This document shows, piece after piece, positions 1 through 12,505 of a stretch of DNA of 64,000 nt. A program made the translations under genes and the position numbers. Below the pieces are notes generated by a model. The model did not search any database. It was not told the origin of the DNA and saw nothing but the letters and a program-made list of their open reading frames with translations. The stretch is from Diprion similis (taxonomy: Eukaryota; Arthropoda; Insecta; Hymenoptera; Diprionidae): NCBI RefSeq assembly GCF_021155765.1, contig NC_060114.1, forward strand, positions 13,897,501 to 13,961,500. Reading direction: 5' to 3'. Position 1 is the first letter of the stretch, and the number at the start of each line of letters is the position of its first letter.

Positions 1-847
1 ACAAATCTTAATAAAGATAATTGATAGAAAAAAAATGAATTTATCTGAATCAAAATTCCTCTACACATAGCCAATTAGACTGCATCGGACTTGTACTTTT
101 ACAAAACTATACAAGGTAAGAAATCGTGCATAAATCACAAAATTCATAACAAGTTCTAGAAAGAATAAAAATTGAAAGTGTGAGCGATTAAATGTCGAGA
201 CGTCGACGTGATCATCGATATAAGATAAAGGAGAAAAATGCCAAAAAATTGCTGTATAAAAGTGTCGCCAGAGAAAAGAACAAAATGTCCACATAGAGAA
301 AGAGAGAGGAAACGAGAGGGTGGAAAACAAAAAGAAGCAAAAACCCGTTTAGCCGCCGAGCTGCAGAGTTTTATAAAATTACCGCATGAAACGTCGTTTC
401 AGCTGCACTACAAGAGGAGTGAAAATAAAAGGATTGATCAACGGTGCATCGCGCATGCATAAAAGGGGCATCGTAATGACAAATACACGTACAAAAGCGT
501 AGCGTCGCGTCGGGATTGGTATAAGTTGCTTTGATGACGTGATTTGTGGCAGAGGACGAAAAGCAAGTGAAGCGGAAAGTTCGAAAAACACGCCGTTTGT
601 CTGCAGCCACGGGATGTCAGAGTATGAAGATGAGGATGAGGGTCGAGTGTGCAGCTACGCCATGCTGCTGCAGCGTATTAACGCGATTCGCGACTCACTT
701 CGCGTTTATAATCCACTTATAAACATTAACTAACTGCCGCGGGTATATGAAATTAAATTATACACGTGATCCGCGTGTGCATCGCATTCTGCAACTTCTG
801 CAGATCGCGTGACGAGGAAAAAATGAAGATGAAAAAAAAAAAATTTA

Positions 848-872
848 CTGCTGCTGCTGCTGCTGCTGCTGC
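848..872. repeat. (CTG)n microsatellite
   Basis: About eight uninterrupted CTG triplets. An open frame through it gives only an alanine run and no recognisable protein. Confidence 0.9.
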
Positions 873-1598
873 ACCACAACCCCTTTGGAGACGAATTATA
901 TCGCGTTGCAACGTCTATAATTTTTTCCTTACGTGTGTGTATATAGAAATGATGCTAACGTTGCACTTTTTGTACATGTATTGTAACGTGGCATTTTTTT
1001 TTTTAATGCTCGTGAAATCACACGTTTTGCTCTCTTTTCTGATCTAGTAGTTGTTATAGATAAAAGACATGATATTGTATTGATTAATATTTTCATGGTA
1101 AAGAAGAAGAAAAATTTTTTGTTCCTTTGGCCCATCCTAATATACGTATACTTATTATACATCGATACGTAAAATAAATAAATAAACATTAGAGAAGACA
1201 AATTAAAAAATGTATGATATTTAAATCAGTAATTGACATCCGAAGTAAGCATCACTTCTGGATACTTTAACCGCCCCTCTGACACAAACGAAACCTTGGT
1301 ATAGGTACGAACAATTAAACACAATGGGGTAGCAGGGTGAACCCAACGTCGCGTTCGCTTCATTGGCTGTCGAGAGGTCGGAACAACGGAGAAAAGAGAA
1401 CCGCAAAGAAAAGAAAGAAAAGAAGAAAAAAAAAACAAAAAAAAAAACACAACCCCATAGTTATACGTAGATGATATTGTCGACCCCACCACACCCTTGT
1501 CGCGAAAATTAAATCGCATGAGAAAACCTTATAAAATCTCGGTGAAATTCGACGTTCGCGATGGGCTTCGCGAAACGTAAAACACACTGGTCAGTCCA

Positions 1599-1639
1599 GG
1601 TGGTGGAGGTGGAGGTGGAGGAGGAGGAGGAGGAGGAGA
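1599..1639. repeat. GGTGGA/GGA microsatellite
   Basis: Consecutive GGTGGA and GGA triplets. The minus-strand reading gives a proline run that is an artefact of the repeat. Confidence 0.85.
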
Positions 1640-2032
1640 AGAGCGTTTAGGTGGCTTCGAAAAGCGAACGAAAAAATAGGACAAAAGGATAGTAAAGAAG
1701 GGAAGAAGAAAAAGAGAAAATGAAAACATCGATATATCCAAGCCCATGGGTTTAGGTGCAGTGTTGTTGTTTCTTTTTTTTCTTCTTCTTTTCTTTTTCT
1801 ATACCTTTCCTCTCTTTTTTCCCCTAATCACTTTCTGGAACTGACCACGGATGAACGAAAACCCGAAAGGACAGACCTGTCACTCGCTTTATCTATACAG
1901 TATAAAAACCTAGATATACCGTGTGGCAATGAGGAAAGTGCGCACCTTATGCGCGTTCGTCAAGTGGTTTGAATTTTATTGGCCAACAGTTACCACCTGA
2001 TTGAGAACAGCCGACGCGACACCAATCGCAAA

Positions 2033-2254
2033 TGTCAGAAAATGTCCCTAGAAGCCTATAGCTGATTGTCAGAAAATGTCCCTAGGAGTCTAGAGCTAAT
2101 TGTCAAGAAATGTCCCTAGGAGTCCACAGCAAATTGTCAAGAAATGTCCCTAGGAGTCCACAGCTATTGTCAAAAAATGTCCCTAGGAGTCCACAGCTAT
2201 TGTCAAAAAATATCCCTAGGAGTCCACAGCTACCAGTCAAAAAAAGGTCCCTAC
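2033..2254. repeat. 34-bp minisatellite, about 6.5 copies
   Basis: Units start at about 2033, 2067, 2101, 2135, 2168 and 2201, with a partial copy from 2236. Unit lengths are 34, 34, 34, 33, 33 and 35. Each unit has the layout TGTCA-rAAATGTCCCTAGG-AGTCCACAGC-trailer, with the palindrome CCTAGG in the inner copies. The inner copies are nearly identical and the edge copies are more diverged, as expected for a minisatellite growing by unequal exchange. No open frame uses the unit. Confidence 0.93.
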
Positions 2255-3000
2255 ATAAAAATATATAGATTGTATACTTGACGTTACGCGAAAACCGGAA
2301 GAACAGAAAAAAAATGTACGAGAGTAGGTTGAGTAAGGAGTGAAGTGAGGAACAAATTGAAGCCTTACGATAGTCATCAATCGCAATTATCTAGCTCTTA
2401 TGTATTATACGTATGTACCTACAACGATGGATGCTGCAAAATCGTATGTATAGTAAAATTGCACCCCTAATCTCGCGCCTCGCGAACTACATACAAGCTA
2501 TAGATGGTGGTAAAGGAGGCGAGAACAGGGAGGGAAATTGGGGGTGAGAGACAGAGAGAGGGGGGGTCGATATCTATACGTGCCGAAGAATCGGTGGGGT
2601 GGCTAAGTCGCCCTTGACCCCCGTGGCGTGACTTATGCATCGCTTCGCACGAATGAAGATCTATTGTTTGAAACCACCGCTGCACTCGTCGCCACCGTCA
2701 TCCTCATCTTCATCATTATCGTGATCATCATCATGCAGGGTTGATGCTCTCGACAACGAGTTAAGCGCGAAGAAGGGGGGGGGGGGGGGTGAAAATGAAA
2801 ATCTAAGGTCACAGAGATAAGATGATCTGGAAAGAATTCGAGTGAAAAATCTAAAACTGATATGACGTGGTAGCCGAGTGAAAAAGTTTTGAAAGAAAAA
2901 TTGTGGGGAAAAAAATTTTCGGAAAAACAAAAATTTTATACATTGAATTAAAAAAAAAAAATTAAATTAAACATACAAACTGGGAAAAGCATAATCGTTT
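2255..3000. other. Non-coding stretch
   Basis: No exon is recognised. It contains a purine-rich GAGAGA/GGGGG area near 2530-2570 and a G-run near 2776-2788. Confidence 0.55.
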
Positions 3001-3275
3001 ATTTATGAAACGTGATGAAAAAGGAAAAAGTATATTTCTGTCGGTAATACATTGAAAATCGATTTACTTCCGGTAGAACCGAAAGTTCAAATTAAACGAG
3101 ACACGTTTTTTCCATTGTAAAATCTTGTAAGTTTCAAATTTTTTCATACGTCCGTTTCTACGTTTTTGTTATAGGTATAAAACCTATTTTTCCGATTCTA
3201 CGGATTCGAAAACATAAAAAAAATTCGTTGAAATTAGAAAAAGTGATTTTCGACCTAAACCAAAACTTTTCTAGT
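3001..3275 (-). repeat. Dispersed repeat, copy A (opposite orientation to 8525-8805)
   Basis: The reverse complement of this stretch matches 8525-8805 over most of its length. Shared blocks include a GAAAAAATTTGAA..CTTACAAGATT segment, a TTCTACCGGAA segment and a TCAATGT.TTACC segment. Similarity is patchy (short indels, many substitutions), so both are old copies of an unnamed interspersed family. No coding capacity is seen. Confidence 0.75.
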
Positions 3276-3280
3276 ATCAC

Positions 3281-6200
3281 CAAAGGCGATGAGATAATTT
3301 ATATTTTTCCAACATTTTATCAGTTTTTTCTTCACTTCTTTTAATATATTCTTGTTTTATATATACAAGATTGCTTGTTTCCATTGTTTTTCGCGTGCCT
3401 GTTCATTCATGATGAAAGAAAAGCTGAGGAGAGAAAAGTCGAAGAAAGTTCGTAGCTATATATATATATATACATAACCAAGCAGATTTTAAGACCTTCA
3501 AGATCCCAAGAAAGGATCTCTCATAAAGCTTGACTACGGCGTTAATCCTTAATTTTCCAGGACACTGATTCCCTCCTTGAATCCTATATATGTATGTATT
3601 GTACAAGTGGAAAGTGAACACAGCCTTTGAGAATAACAATTAGCAATTTTAATCCTTGTACAGCGACGGCCTAAGGCGGTCTCGAATTATACTGGCGCCA
3701 AAAAACGGTGCTAAAGAGGTTATATATATAATCTGCATATACAGTAGGTATACCTATAAATGTTTGTATATAGACGCGTCCTCGTAAACATTCTTTTTAA
3801 TGCCTGCCCTCGAGGAGGGAGCTGCGGAAGATACAGGCTGAAATGCACAAAAGAGATCCTCATAATTAGCAAAGTAATTACAACGAGGTGGAAAACGAGC
3901 GAGAGCCGAAAGAGTAAAAATAAAAACAGGGACGAGAGTTTTTCTTTTTCTTTTTTGGCCAAAAATAAATATAATTTTTATCGCCAAGCATCGCAATTAC
4001 AAAAGAGGACAAAGAAAGGAATCGCTGTGCGAATGATATAAATAAATTTATTTTCAACCCCTCTCCGATTCATGAGAAAAAATTGATCGTAGATTCAACT
4101 CGGTTTTGAATGTAATAATTATAAAAGTAAACAATTAGAATAATACTAATCAGGGAATTTATTTTCTATCCACGTATTGAGTAATTTGTTTCCAAAATCA
4201 TTAAACGTCCGTATACGTTGATTTTTTTAAACATTCAAAATTTACTGACTGCGAGAGAAAAAGAAGAATAAAAAAAGATATGCAAGCATCGAACGATCGT
4301 TTGATATGCATATTATCTGCGGAGGTGTGGCGAATCTTCGATACGGTAAATCAAGATGTCGTAGTGATAAGAAGGGGTGTTAAAAAACAGATAAATTATA
4401 CGTATATGCAAATATATGTATGCAATCGTAAGACTTGGGACGAAACGAATCGGTTGATTGACCCTGATGCAAATCGAAAATTCCTTTATTGCCTTTAAAA
4501 GGCAATAAGGAGAGTCGAAAAGTAGGGACAAAAGGCGAACGATAAGGACCACCCGCTGAGAAGAGACGAATGTCCTCTTTTTGAGATTATATGTATAGTA
4601 TAATGTATAAAATATATAAATTTTATGCAAAATTCTGCAGCGCATATTGCGATTTATATACATATATAATAAGCTAAACGTTTGCCTCAGGATTCATTCT
4701 GAATAAAATTTGATTTTTATTTTTTTTTTTTGTAATTATAAATGCAGCTTTCTTCGACTTGCCTCTAAATTAATTTCATTAATTCATGTATTAAAAAATA
4801 TAATCATATAAACAAAGGAAAACCGTGAAGAGATGTGAAACGTGAGACGATTTTAGCGAGGCAAGGGTTAGTATATACAGTTTTATATATACCATAAATT
4901 CGTAAAATAGATTCTTGTGGTCGGTCTAATTATTGATTAGCTGCACACATCAAACATCTCACACGTAGCCAAAGAAGAGTGAAATTCCAGATCCCACATA
5001 GACGTAACAAGGTCTGTGCAAAGGACTAAAAGCGTAAGACTAGGAATGGATATCGATGAGGTCGGGGGGTGAGTCGAGGGGTTGAAAAATTTCTAAGTAA
5101 ATAGTAACCGATGCTAATTCGCAACATGAAGAGAAGCAGCGTTACAACGGAGGAATGAAAAGTAGTCTATGCACGGTATCAATGGATAGAGTAGAAGTTC
5201 CCCCTGTTAGGGAACGAGTGAGTTCAACCCTAAATTTCATTCCCAGAATCCGTTTCCGTCGTGCGTTGGTTGTAAAATCAGTAGATCCGGTTGTCAAAGC
5301 GGCGTCACCGATCCTCCTACGACACACAATATTATCCACGTACCTACTTTATACGTAGAGACGCACACGTGTCATGTGCATGAAGTAGTGGGTGAGTAGT
5401 CGATGTACGTAGGTGTACACAAGTCGTGGGATGTTAGAGGAACGGGGCAAGAGGGTACGTTGGTTTAAAATTCGATCAATGGGTGATCTCGAGCGTAAAC
5501 ACTTTTAGGGTTGAAAATTTTCAGATCGCGTGTCAGACGACGGCTAATCGCAGTTACAACCGTGAAAAAGGGGAGCCAAGCCGCGTCGCGGACGCCACCC
5601 AATAAGTACCAAAAGCCCACCAGCAACCCTCGTCCTGATCCTCGTCCTCGTCCTCGTCCTCAGGTTCCGGATAGCACCGATTTATCCTTCTTTACACGTC
5701 CGCTCAACCGCGCTCACTGTGTAGTTACAAGGTTAAATATTCATTGCAATGAGTGAATCTAATGCGTTGGAATTAAAAATGCGATTCAAAGAAACGAGTA
5801 TGTGCCCGAGTCGACGTTCAGGGCTTGCATCAGACCCTACAAAGCGTAAAACGTGTAAACCTACCTTGAAGGAAACTGAACCTAGAAATCTTAGATTATC
5901 CCTCCGATTCCTAAAAATTAAAGAACCAAATCCTAATTTGACGCTTTTAGTAGACGATTGAACCTATTTTGACGTTAATTATTCAATGTGGAATTGTAAC
6001 TCAATTGTATCCGAAATGAATGGAATCGATAATGAGTTTGCATGATCCAAATGATCCACCGATCCACCAGGGTCATCGTATATGAATTCTGCATATAAAT
6101 GCTTAATTAGGTACGGTTGTTACCGACTTTCGGTAGTCATATCACGGCGTTATGCGTCACTTTCCAATTATTCGATTCGTTCAAGGATCGTCGGGCATGA

Positions 6201-8520
6201 TCCACGGGGGAACCTAAAAAATTGTCAGCCGACGGTAGTGGGACAGTGCGATTGGGACCGTTTTCTCAAACCGTAACAGGCCCAGCCTGTCTTGAAGGAT
6301 GCGCTTGGCTTTAGTTTTGAACCACCTGATCGACGTTAAACAGAGTTTGCTGGGAGGGAGACACGGTTAAGAGGTCGTACAAGTATTTCGAGTCACTATA
6401 GACGGTGGCTCGTTCGCTATCGGTCTCGTGATCATAGTTAGCATTAGATAGAATTTACTACCTACTTATTTTGTTTTTTCATTTTTTTTTTATTATAAAT
6501 TATGTCATTTATATAAGAATCATTTATAAGATAACAGAAATCTCTTTAATAATCTTATGAAATCCTACGAAATATTATAGAAATCGTGAGAAATCAGCTA
6601 AGCAAAGTTGAATTATTTGTTAAGTAATCTCTCGTAATTATCCTATAAAATGTGAATAATCTTGAAATGTGTGATGACGGTGTAAATTTTTTCTCCACTG
6701 AAACACCCCGTGAATAAAATTGAATATTTTGAAAAGTAATTTTTACAATTAGGAAATAAAATATTCAATTGAAAAAAGTTTCACGTAGAGGTGAAAAAAA
6801 AAAAAAATCGTTTATTGTTGTAGTCGGAAGAAAAACGTCACAAGCCTAAATTTTTTTAAAATATTCACCCTTTTTCACTATCGAGAAATTCGACGAAAAA
6901 AGTCTGCGAAACTGCTCTCAAGTAAAGTGTATACATAAATAATTACCGTAAAATCACAATGATAAACAAGAAGAATATAAAATTTATATAATTTTTGAAA
7001 ATATTTCCGACATAGTCCGTGTGAAATACGTCATACATTTACATATACAACGCACCGAAGTTTGGGATAATACGTGGAGTCCGGGTCGAGCATTGTACAA
7101 CAATAATCGACTTTCGTTATATCGGGCGATGATAAAGCTCGACGGGAGTGTGCAAGCACATTAATTGCGGCTAGATTGGTAGTAGCGTCGTCATCGGGCA
7201 TTGGATGCGTCGCGTCGTTGCCACGCAACGGTGCAGCAGCAGCAGCAGAGGCAGCTACGAGTATATTGCACCCTGCAATTCATTTCGAAAGCTCGATGCT
7301 GGAGGCTGCATGAATGTGCTTGCAGCAGCAGTATTGCGATCAGCCGGTTGGCATCAGGTTCTAAACCAATCAAGGGAAAATTGTCCGCGACGAAATACGT
7401 GTAGTATAACGCTAGAGAGGCCCGATTTCATGATGCAGCCTTGATTCCGTCACAAATCTAAATCACCTCGAAACCTGAAACGGTATTGCCACCAACCATC
7501 CATGGGTAAAAAAATTATTTTATACAACGCGAGAATGTTTTAAGCGCGGTTATTCACGCGCGTTTATCAGTCTGCGAATGCGCATGCGCGGAGTACGGAA
7601 AAGACTACTTTTAACTCCTAGGGCTCGAAAGTGAACTTTTCTGTACTGCGCGCATGCGCCGTCGTAAACAAATCTGACATTACGCGATCCTAACTTCAAT
7701 TTCGTGCTTTGAAAAGTCCTGCGAAAGGAGTTTTAGTTTTATACATGTATACCTAGAGATGAGAAAAATGCGTTGCGTGCTTTTCACAGATTATTATCTA
7801 TGATTTCGAATTTCCTAATTGATCGCAGAAATTGTTCTATGATAGTGAATAGCATCGAATTATAGGCTATATATAAGACCGCTATTTTTTACAGTAAAAA
7901 ATCGGTGACACAGTGACGCAGCGAGAATTAGGGTGCGGAGCTTAAACGAAGGCGTTTAAAAACCCGATCAGGTTACAGGCGATGCAAATGGATATGTGCA
8001 TCGGCATCGCGTGCAGCGGCTTCAGTTCGTACCGTGCAGCCCTTAATTCGGCAAAGTGGTTCTCACTGGGGCGCCCAAGGGCGACACTAAACACCGAGGG
8101 TCCCAGAAACTGACGAGACGTTATAGACGGAGAGACTAAAAAAGTAGACTTTACTCAAAATTGTCTGAAAATAAAAACGCATCAAGGTTTTTTTAGTGAA
8201 TTTTGAGAATAACACGACACGAGTATCGTCCAGTTGGATCAGTGACGTGCTGACATCTATCGGTATTTGTAACTATTAAAAGCATCACGTGGTACATTCT
8301 ATTTTTTTTTTCGTTTTTGTATACGATGGCTTTAACTCACTCTTGGCGTGACGGCTGTCTCGAGACATTCTATCGACATCTCCATTGCAATGCTTTATAT
8401 TTTATAAGAATATATTACAACAAATTAAATTGTAATCTTGATCCATTCCATCACTTATTCCAACCTTTAATAAAATCAGAAGTATTTTTATTATTCATTA
8501 TCTTTATTGGTGTTATAAGA
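3281..8520. other. Non-coding stretch between the two dispersed repeat copies
   Basis: No supported gene. Open frames here are short and match no family I know. Notable parts are a CCTCGT repeat near 5633-5662, a GAAATC-rich cryptically repetitive area near 6540-6670, a GC-richer stretch with CAG runs near 7180-7440, and a GCGCATGCGC inverted repeat at 7580-7659 (listed separately). Confidence 0.5.
7580..7659. repeat. Short inverted repeat with two GCGCATGCGC boxes
   Basis: The left arm (7580-7603) and right arm (about 7636-7659) are reverse complements over about 24 bp with two or three mismatches. Each outer end carries GCGCATGCGC, close to the NRF-1 (insect Ewg) consensus YGCGCAYGCGCR. 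The spacer is about 32 bp. No gene is adjacent, so it may be a relic of a small transposon or an isolated regulatory element. Confidence 0.7.
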
Positions 8521-8524
8521 AAAG

Positions 8525-8805
8525 TATTGGTTTCGGTAAAAAATCACTTTGTCTAACTTAAACAAATCTTAACGTTTTTGAACCTCTATAAATCCGAAAA
8601 ACAAGTTTTTAGAAAAATGTCAGTCTGTCCGATAATTTCCCGCGATAATTTCGGAAACGGCTGGATGAAAAAATTTGAATCTTACAAGATTTTACAATCA
8701 AACGATGGTCATGCAAAATTTCCATTTCCCGTTAAATCTGAACTTCCGTTTCTACCGGAAATAAATCCATTTCAATGTTTTACCAAAAAACATATACTTC
8801 TTTTT
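8525..8805 (+). repeat. Dispersed repeat, copy B
   Basis: This is the counterpart of the repeat at 3001-3275, in the opposite orientation. A 141-codon open frame starting at 8578 overlaps it, but the frame is not kept in the other copy and shows no known domain. I read it as non-coding repeat DNA. Confidence 0.75.
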
Positions 8806-10189
8806 TCGAGATGTTTTTTGTTCATTTTCAGTCCTTTCTTCGAAGACGTTATCATTTTACACGCTGCTCACGCATTTATTGCATTACAAAGCAAAAGACA
8901 GTACACAAAACAAGTAAGAAACCTCAACTCTAATATCAGTTTACGGATAAGATTATGGAAGACAGCACAATCTAAGAAGTTCAGTAACATAGCTCAAATA
9001 TAACAAACATTTCACACCAGGTGTTAGCACTGTTTTATACGCTAACGGTTTGTCTGTTGTTTTCAGTTTTTGTTTTTTCTTTGGTTTTGTAAATTCTCAT
9101 AGGCATCCTTGTTTGCACGATGTCGAGAGAACACGATTTAAGAATCATATAAATTGATTCGCAGCAAGATTCGAGACACTTGAAAAGTACAACCTACATG
9201 CGCTTTGGAAAAATTTAATCTAACCCAATCATGTTCAACTTTTCGTTCCTCCATCTTCGCATAGAAAAAAGTGAACATGAAAGTAACTGAATAAAGTTTT
9301 CACTATACATCCACGTTTTAAATCTAGAGAATCGTCTGCGACTATTTTCACGTAGAAACTGAGTGGAGGATCAATATTTTTTTTATAATTCTGTATCTCA
9401 ATCGACACGTCTCTCTTTAACTCAAGCAATACTAATAATATTTGCGATTCAATTGGTTCAGTACTCCTCGATTCATATAAATAACAAAATGATAAGAAAT
9501 TTTTTATCCAGTAATGTTTTCCAAACTCAAAACGTATCTAACAAAACGAAAAGTTCATAGTCTCAACCCGTTAATATCAGAGCCAGATTGATCACCTCTT
9601 TCTCATCAAACTTATCAATTTAACTGATACCATATTACCGATACGAAACACATAAAATTGCAGTTTAGAATCGAACTGACAAATAAAACAGTTGATACAG
9701 TTGTACACCTAATATTCAACAACATTTGTTCACATATCATACTCATCCATACATGCAGTATTGCCACGTAATGATAACTTTCTCATATCATCTGTAGGTA
9801 CACATACGTACATATTCTATACATATACACTATACGAAGTGTCGTTTGGGCGACGTGCATGCATATGCATACGTACACAAGAAACGTTTGAACAGATGTA
9901 GCCAACTATAAGAGAGAGGTACAGAGATACACTGTCAAAAAAAATTGGCAGTATTAAAATTGTCCAATAACAACGAGTATGGAACGATTTTTGTGGTCAA
10001 TTCGTAATTTGACTGTCAGTTATTGTGACACCGAAAAATATTCTACAGAAGTCGACACCAAAGTTTTTTTGCAAAGTTTTCTCCGACTCTGAGAACAGCG
10101 TCAACGTCGATGCCTCTCCTCCGGATCCATTAGACATGCAGCTACATCTGTTTCCACTGTACATGCACATATACATACATTATGCATCA

Positions 10190-10220
10190 ACACACACACA
10201 CACACACAGACACACACACG
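10190..10220. repeat. (CA)n microsatellite
   Basis: A run of CA dinucleotides interrupted once by GA. Confidence 0.85.
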
Positions 10221-10565
10221 CATATAGAGCAAAACAATTATTGTCCATGGTTCGCGTTTAGATTAACCAGCTCAATCACACGTATCCGACCAATTCCTAT
10301 GCTCAGCTGCTCATCAATACAGGTAATAGCCTATCCGAGTCCTCTCGCTCCTCGAGTTTGAGCTCCGTTCGCCTCCTCTCGCCACACCACACCACCGGCG
10401 CAATGTGCATGCATCTGTACTTCTCTAATAGGCATATAATCGGCGTACCAACCTACTACTATACGGTCTGACTATGCTACACTGCACGGCACGGCACTCC
10501 GCATCTACCATCACCCTCCTTCCATTCTACGTCCACGTGCACATACATAAACATACGAACAAGGA

Positions 10566-10605
10566 CACGTATGTCCACGTATGTCCACGTATGTTCACGT
10601 ATGCC
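10566..10605. repeat. 10-bp tandem repeat CACGTATGTC, 4 copies
   Basis: Units begin at 10566, 10576, 10586 and 10596. The third and fourth differ at one base near the end. A related CCACGTG precedes it near 10532. Confidence 0.9.
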
Positions 10606-12425
10606 ACCCACCCCACATGCACATCTACGTAGACTGATTCTGAGCCACTGCTCTACTCGATCCTGCAAGTTACATAGGACGATACATGCACGAACCCTTA
10701 GCTCAGCTCGACGACGTTCCGTATCATACTGGGTGTCCCGGAATCGAAACCTATAACGACGACCCGTTAAGGCAATGAGTTGTATAGATATATAGATGTA
10801 CGGGTGTGTATAACATTCGTTTATGAGAGTTTATGGATTCATCTAAGTTTTTCCCCTGACTCACTTTCTGTACAGACGTAGAACACGTCCTCCTCCATAA
10901 TTTTTGAGGTCATCGTTGGATTAATACCATATCTCGTGAACTTCTTACCGACAACGAGTTACAATAAAACAACCGAACTATAGCTTGTCGATGGACCTTT
11001 TGAAGTTACGATTATTGGATTCGTCATAATACTGTGTATACCAGAGACTTGGAAAGAATGAATTTCACAGAACGTATGGAGGTGATTGGATAAATTCTAA
11101 AATTCATTCATTCGATGCATGTCTTCGAAACTTCGATCTGTGTTTTCATATGCACGTCAAGTGTTATCGATTCCACCAGAATAACGTATCTACTCTCTCA
11201 GTACATCGACAGCATAAGTATACATCCGATTTTAATTCACTCTCAATTAGAAAGGCCACGTACGTTATAGCGTTGATGATACTAACTGAGGAACTTCGTT
11301 CCTTTCCATACTATTTGGGCGACTGAATGAGAATATGATAAAGGAATTGCACGATGAACATCACTCGTATCGGTGATATGCGAGATACACCGTGTACGTA
11401 TGACTGCGTCTAATCGTGCCGATGTTACCTACGTCCATCCACCTATATTCGGTGAGAATTTCCGCACATGCGTGACGTGTAATCGGGAGCTTACGCATGC
11501 AGATCTATGCCGAGTAATTTACATCGGTTAAGTAATTAGGGAATATCATCCACCGACGGTGTGCAGTGTTGTTCGGCTTACAGAAACCGTTTTCAATGGC
11601 GTATCGCAAACCGTCCATGCACCACCAGTTACGTTACAGCATACGTTACCTAAGGTGTACGTCGAATATGCTGCATACATGCAATGTCATGCATATTTAC
11701 ATCGACGAGGTGTAGTGTATAGTGATTTTGTAGTGTATGAGGTAGATTCGAAGGGTTATTCACTCAACAGTTTAGCTCTACGCCACATTTTAGGTCTCTA
11801 CAGTATTCCGCATGATTTCTTACGATTTTAAATAGTTCAGGCATTTCAGATGGTGTCAAAGATTTCAATGATTTTGCAATATTCATAGGATTTCATATTC
11901 ACTAAGTTTTATTTTAATACCATTAAACGAGATTTGAAATTTTTTTGCAATGATTTGACGAAATTTCAAAGGATTTTCAAAGATTTCGTGAAAGGTGTAG
12001 ACCAGATTTCAAGGATAATTAACCCCTCGAGCAGATGAGTGTTAAATACGTATAAAAATCGTACAATTCAGGTGTTATATAAATGTGAAGGAATTTAATG
12101 ATTGCAAGTAGATATTCACAACCCATACAATCAAGATATGAATATCCATAGTGTATAACGTAGGTAAAATTGAACGCCACATAAAAATGTCGAGTAAAAA
12201 TATATATATACATATATATCTGTAGTTCGATTTGCATTTCACTCTGGCGCAATTTTTCCTCCAGCACCTCTTTCTCTACATTCCCGTACACACGACGACG
12301 TAGGTACCATTTTCAAGATGAATGTGGCCTCTCGACGGGGAGGATATACGTCGAGAGCTTAACTACCTACTAAATTCCAACTAGCTCAGTAAATATACCG
12401 AAACTAGCCAACTCTCTCTCGTTCC

Positions 12426-12474
12426 CTCTCTCTCTCTCTCTCTCTCTTTGCCACTCAGTGCATGCAGCGATTCT

Positions 12475-12502
<28 letters not shown>
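12426..12502. repeat. (CT)n and (TA)n microsatellites
   Basis: A CT run at 12426-12447 and a TA run at 12475-12502, separated by 27 bp of unique sequence. Confidence 0.9.

Positions 12503-12505
<3 letters not shown>

Larger units (their letters stand above)
1..2032. other. Non-coding, A+T-rich stretch with microsatellites
   Basis: No convincing exon is seen on either strand. The short open frames have no family resemblance and several are made of simple repeats. The stretch holds a CTG run (848-872), a GGTGGA/GGA run (1599-1639) and purine-rich tracts around 1400-1450 and 1680-1730. It may be intergenic or intronic to a gene that begins further right on the minus strand. Confidence 0.6.

Noticed and set aside
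7216-7230. Palindrome CGTTGCCACGCAACG resembling an RFX X-box
   Set aside because: The half-site spacing is one base short of the GTTGCCATGGCAAC form, and no ciliary or other target gene is next to it.
8070-8090. GGCGCCCAAGGGCGAC as a CTCF-like site
   Set aside because: It fails the AGRKGGC core, unlike the full match at 59162.
8578-9003. 141-codon open frame on the plus strand
   Set aside because: It overlaps the dispersed repeat, the frame is not preserved in the other copy, and no family is recognised.
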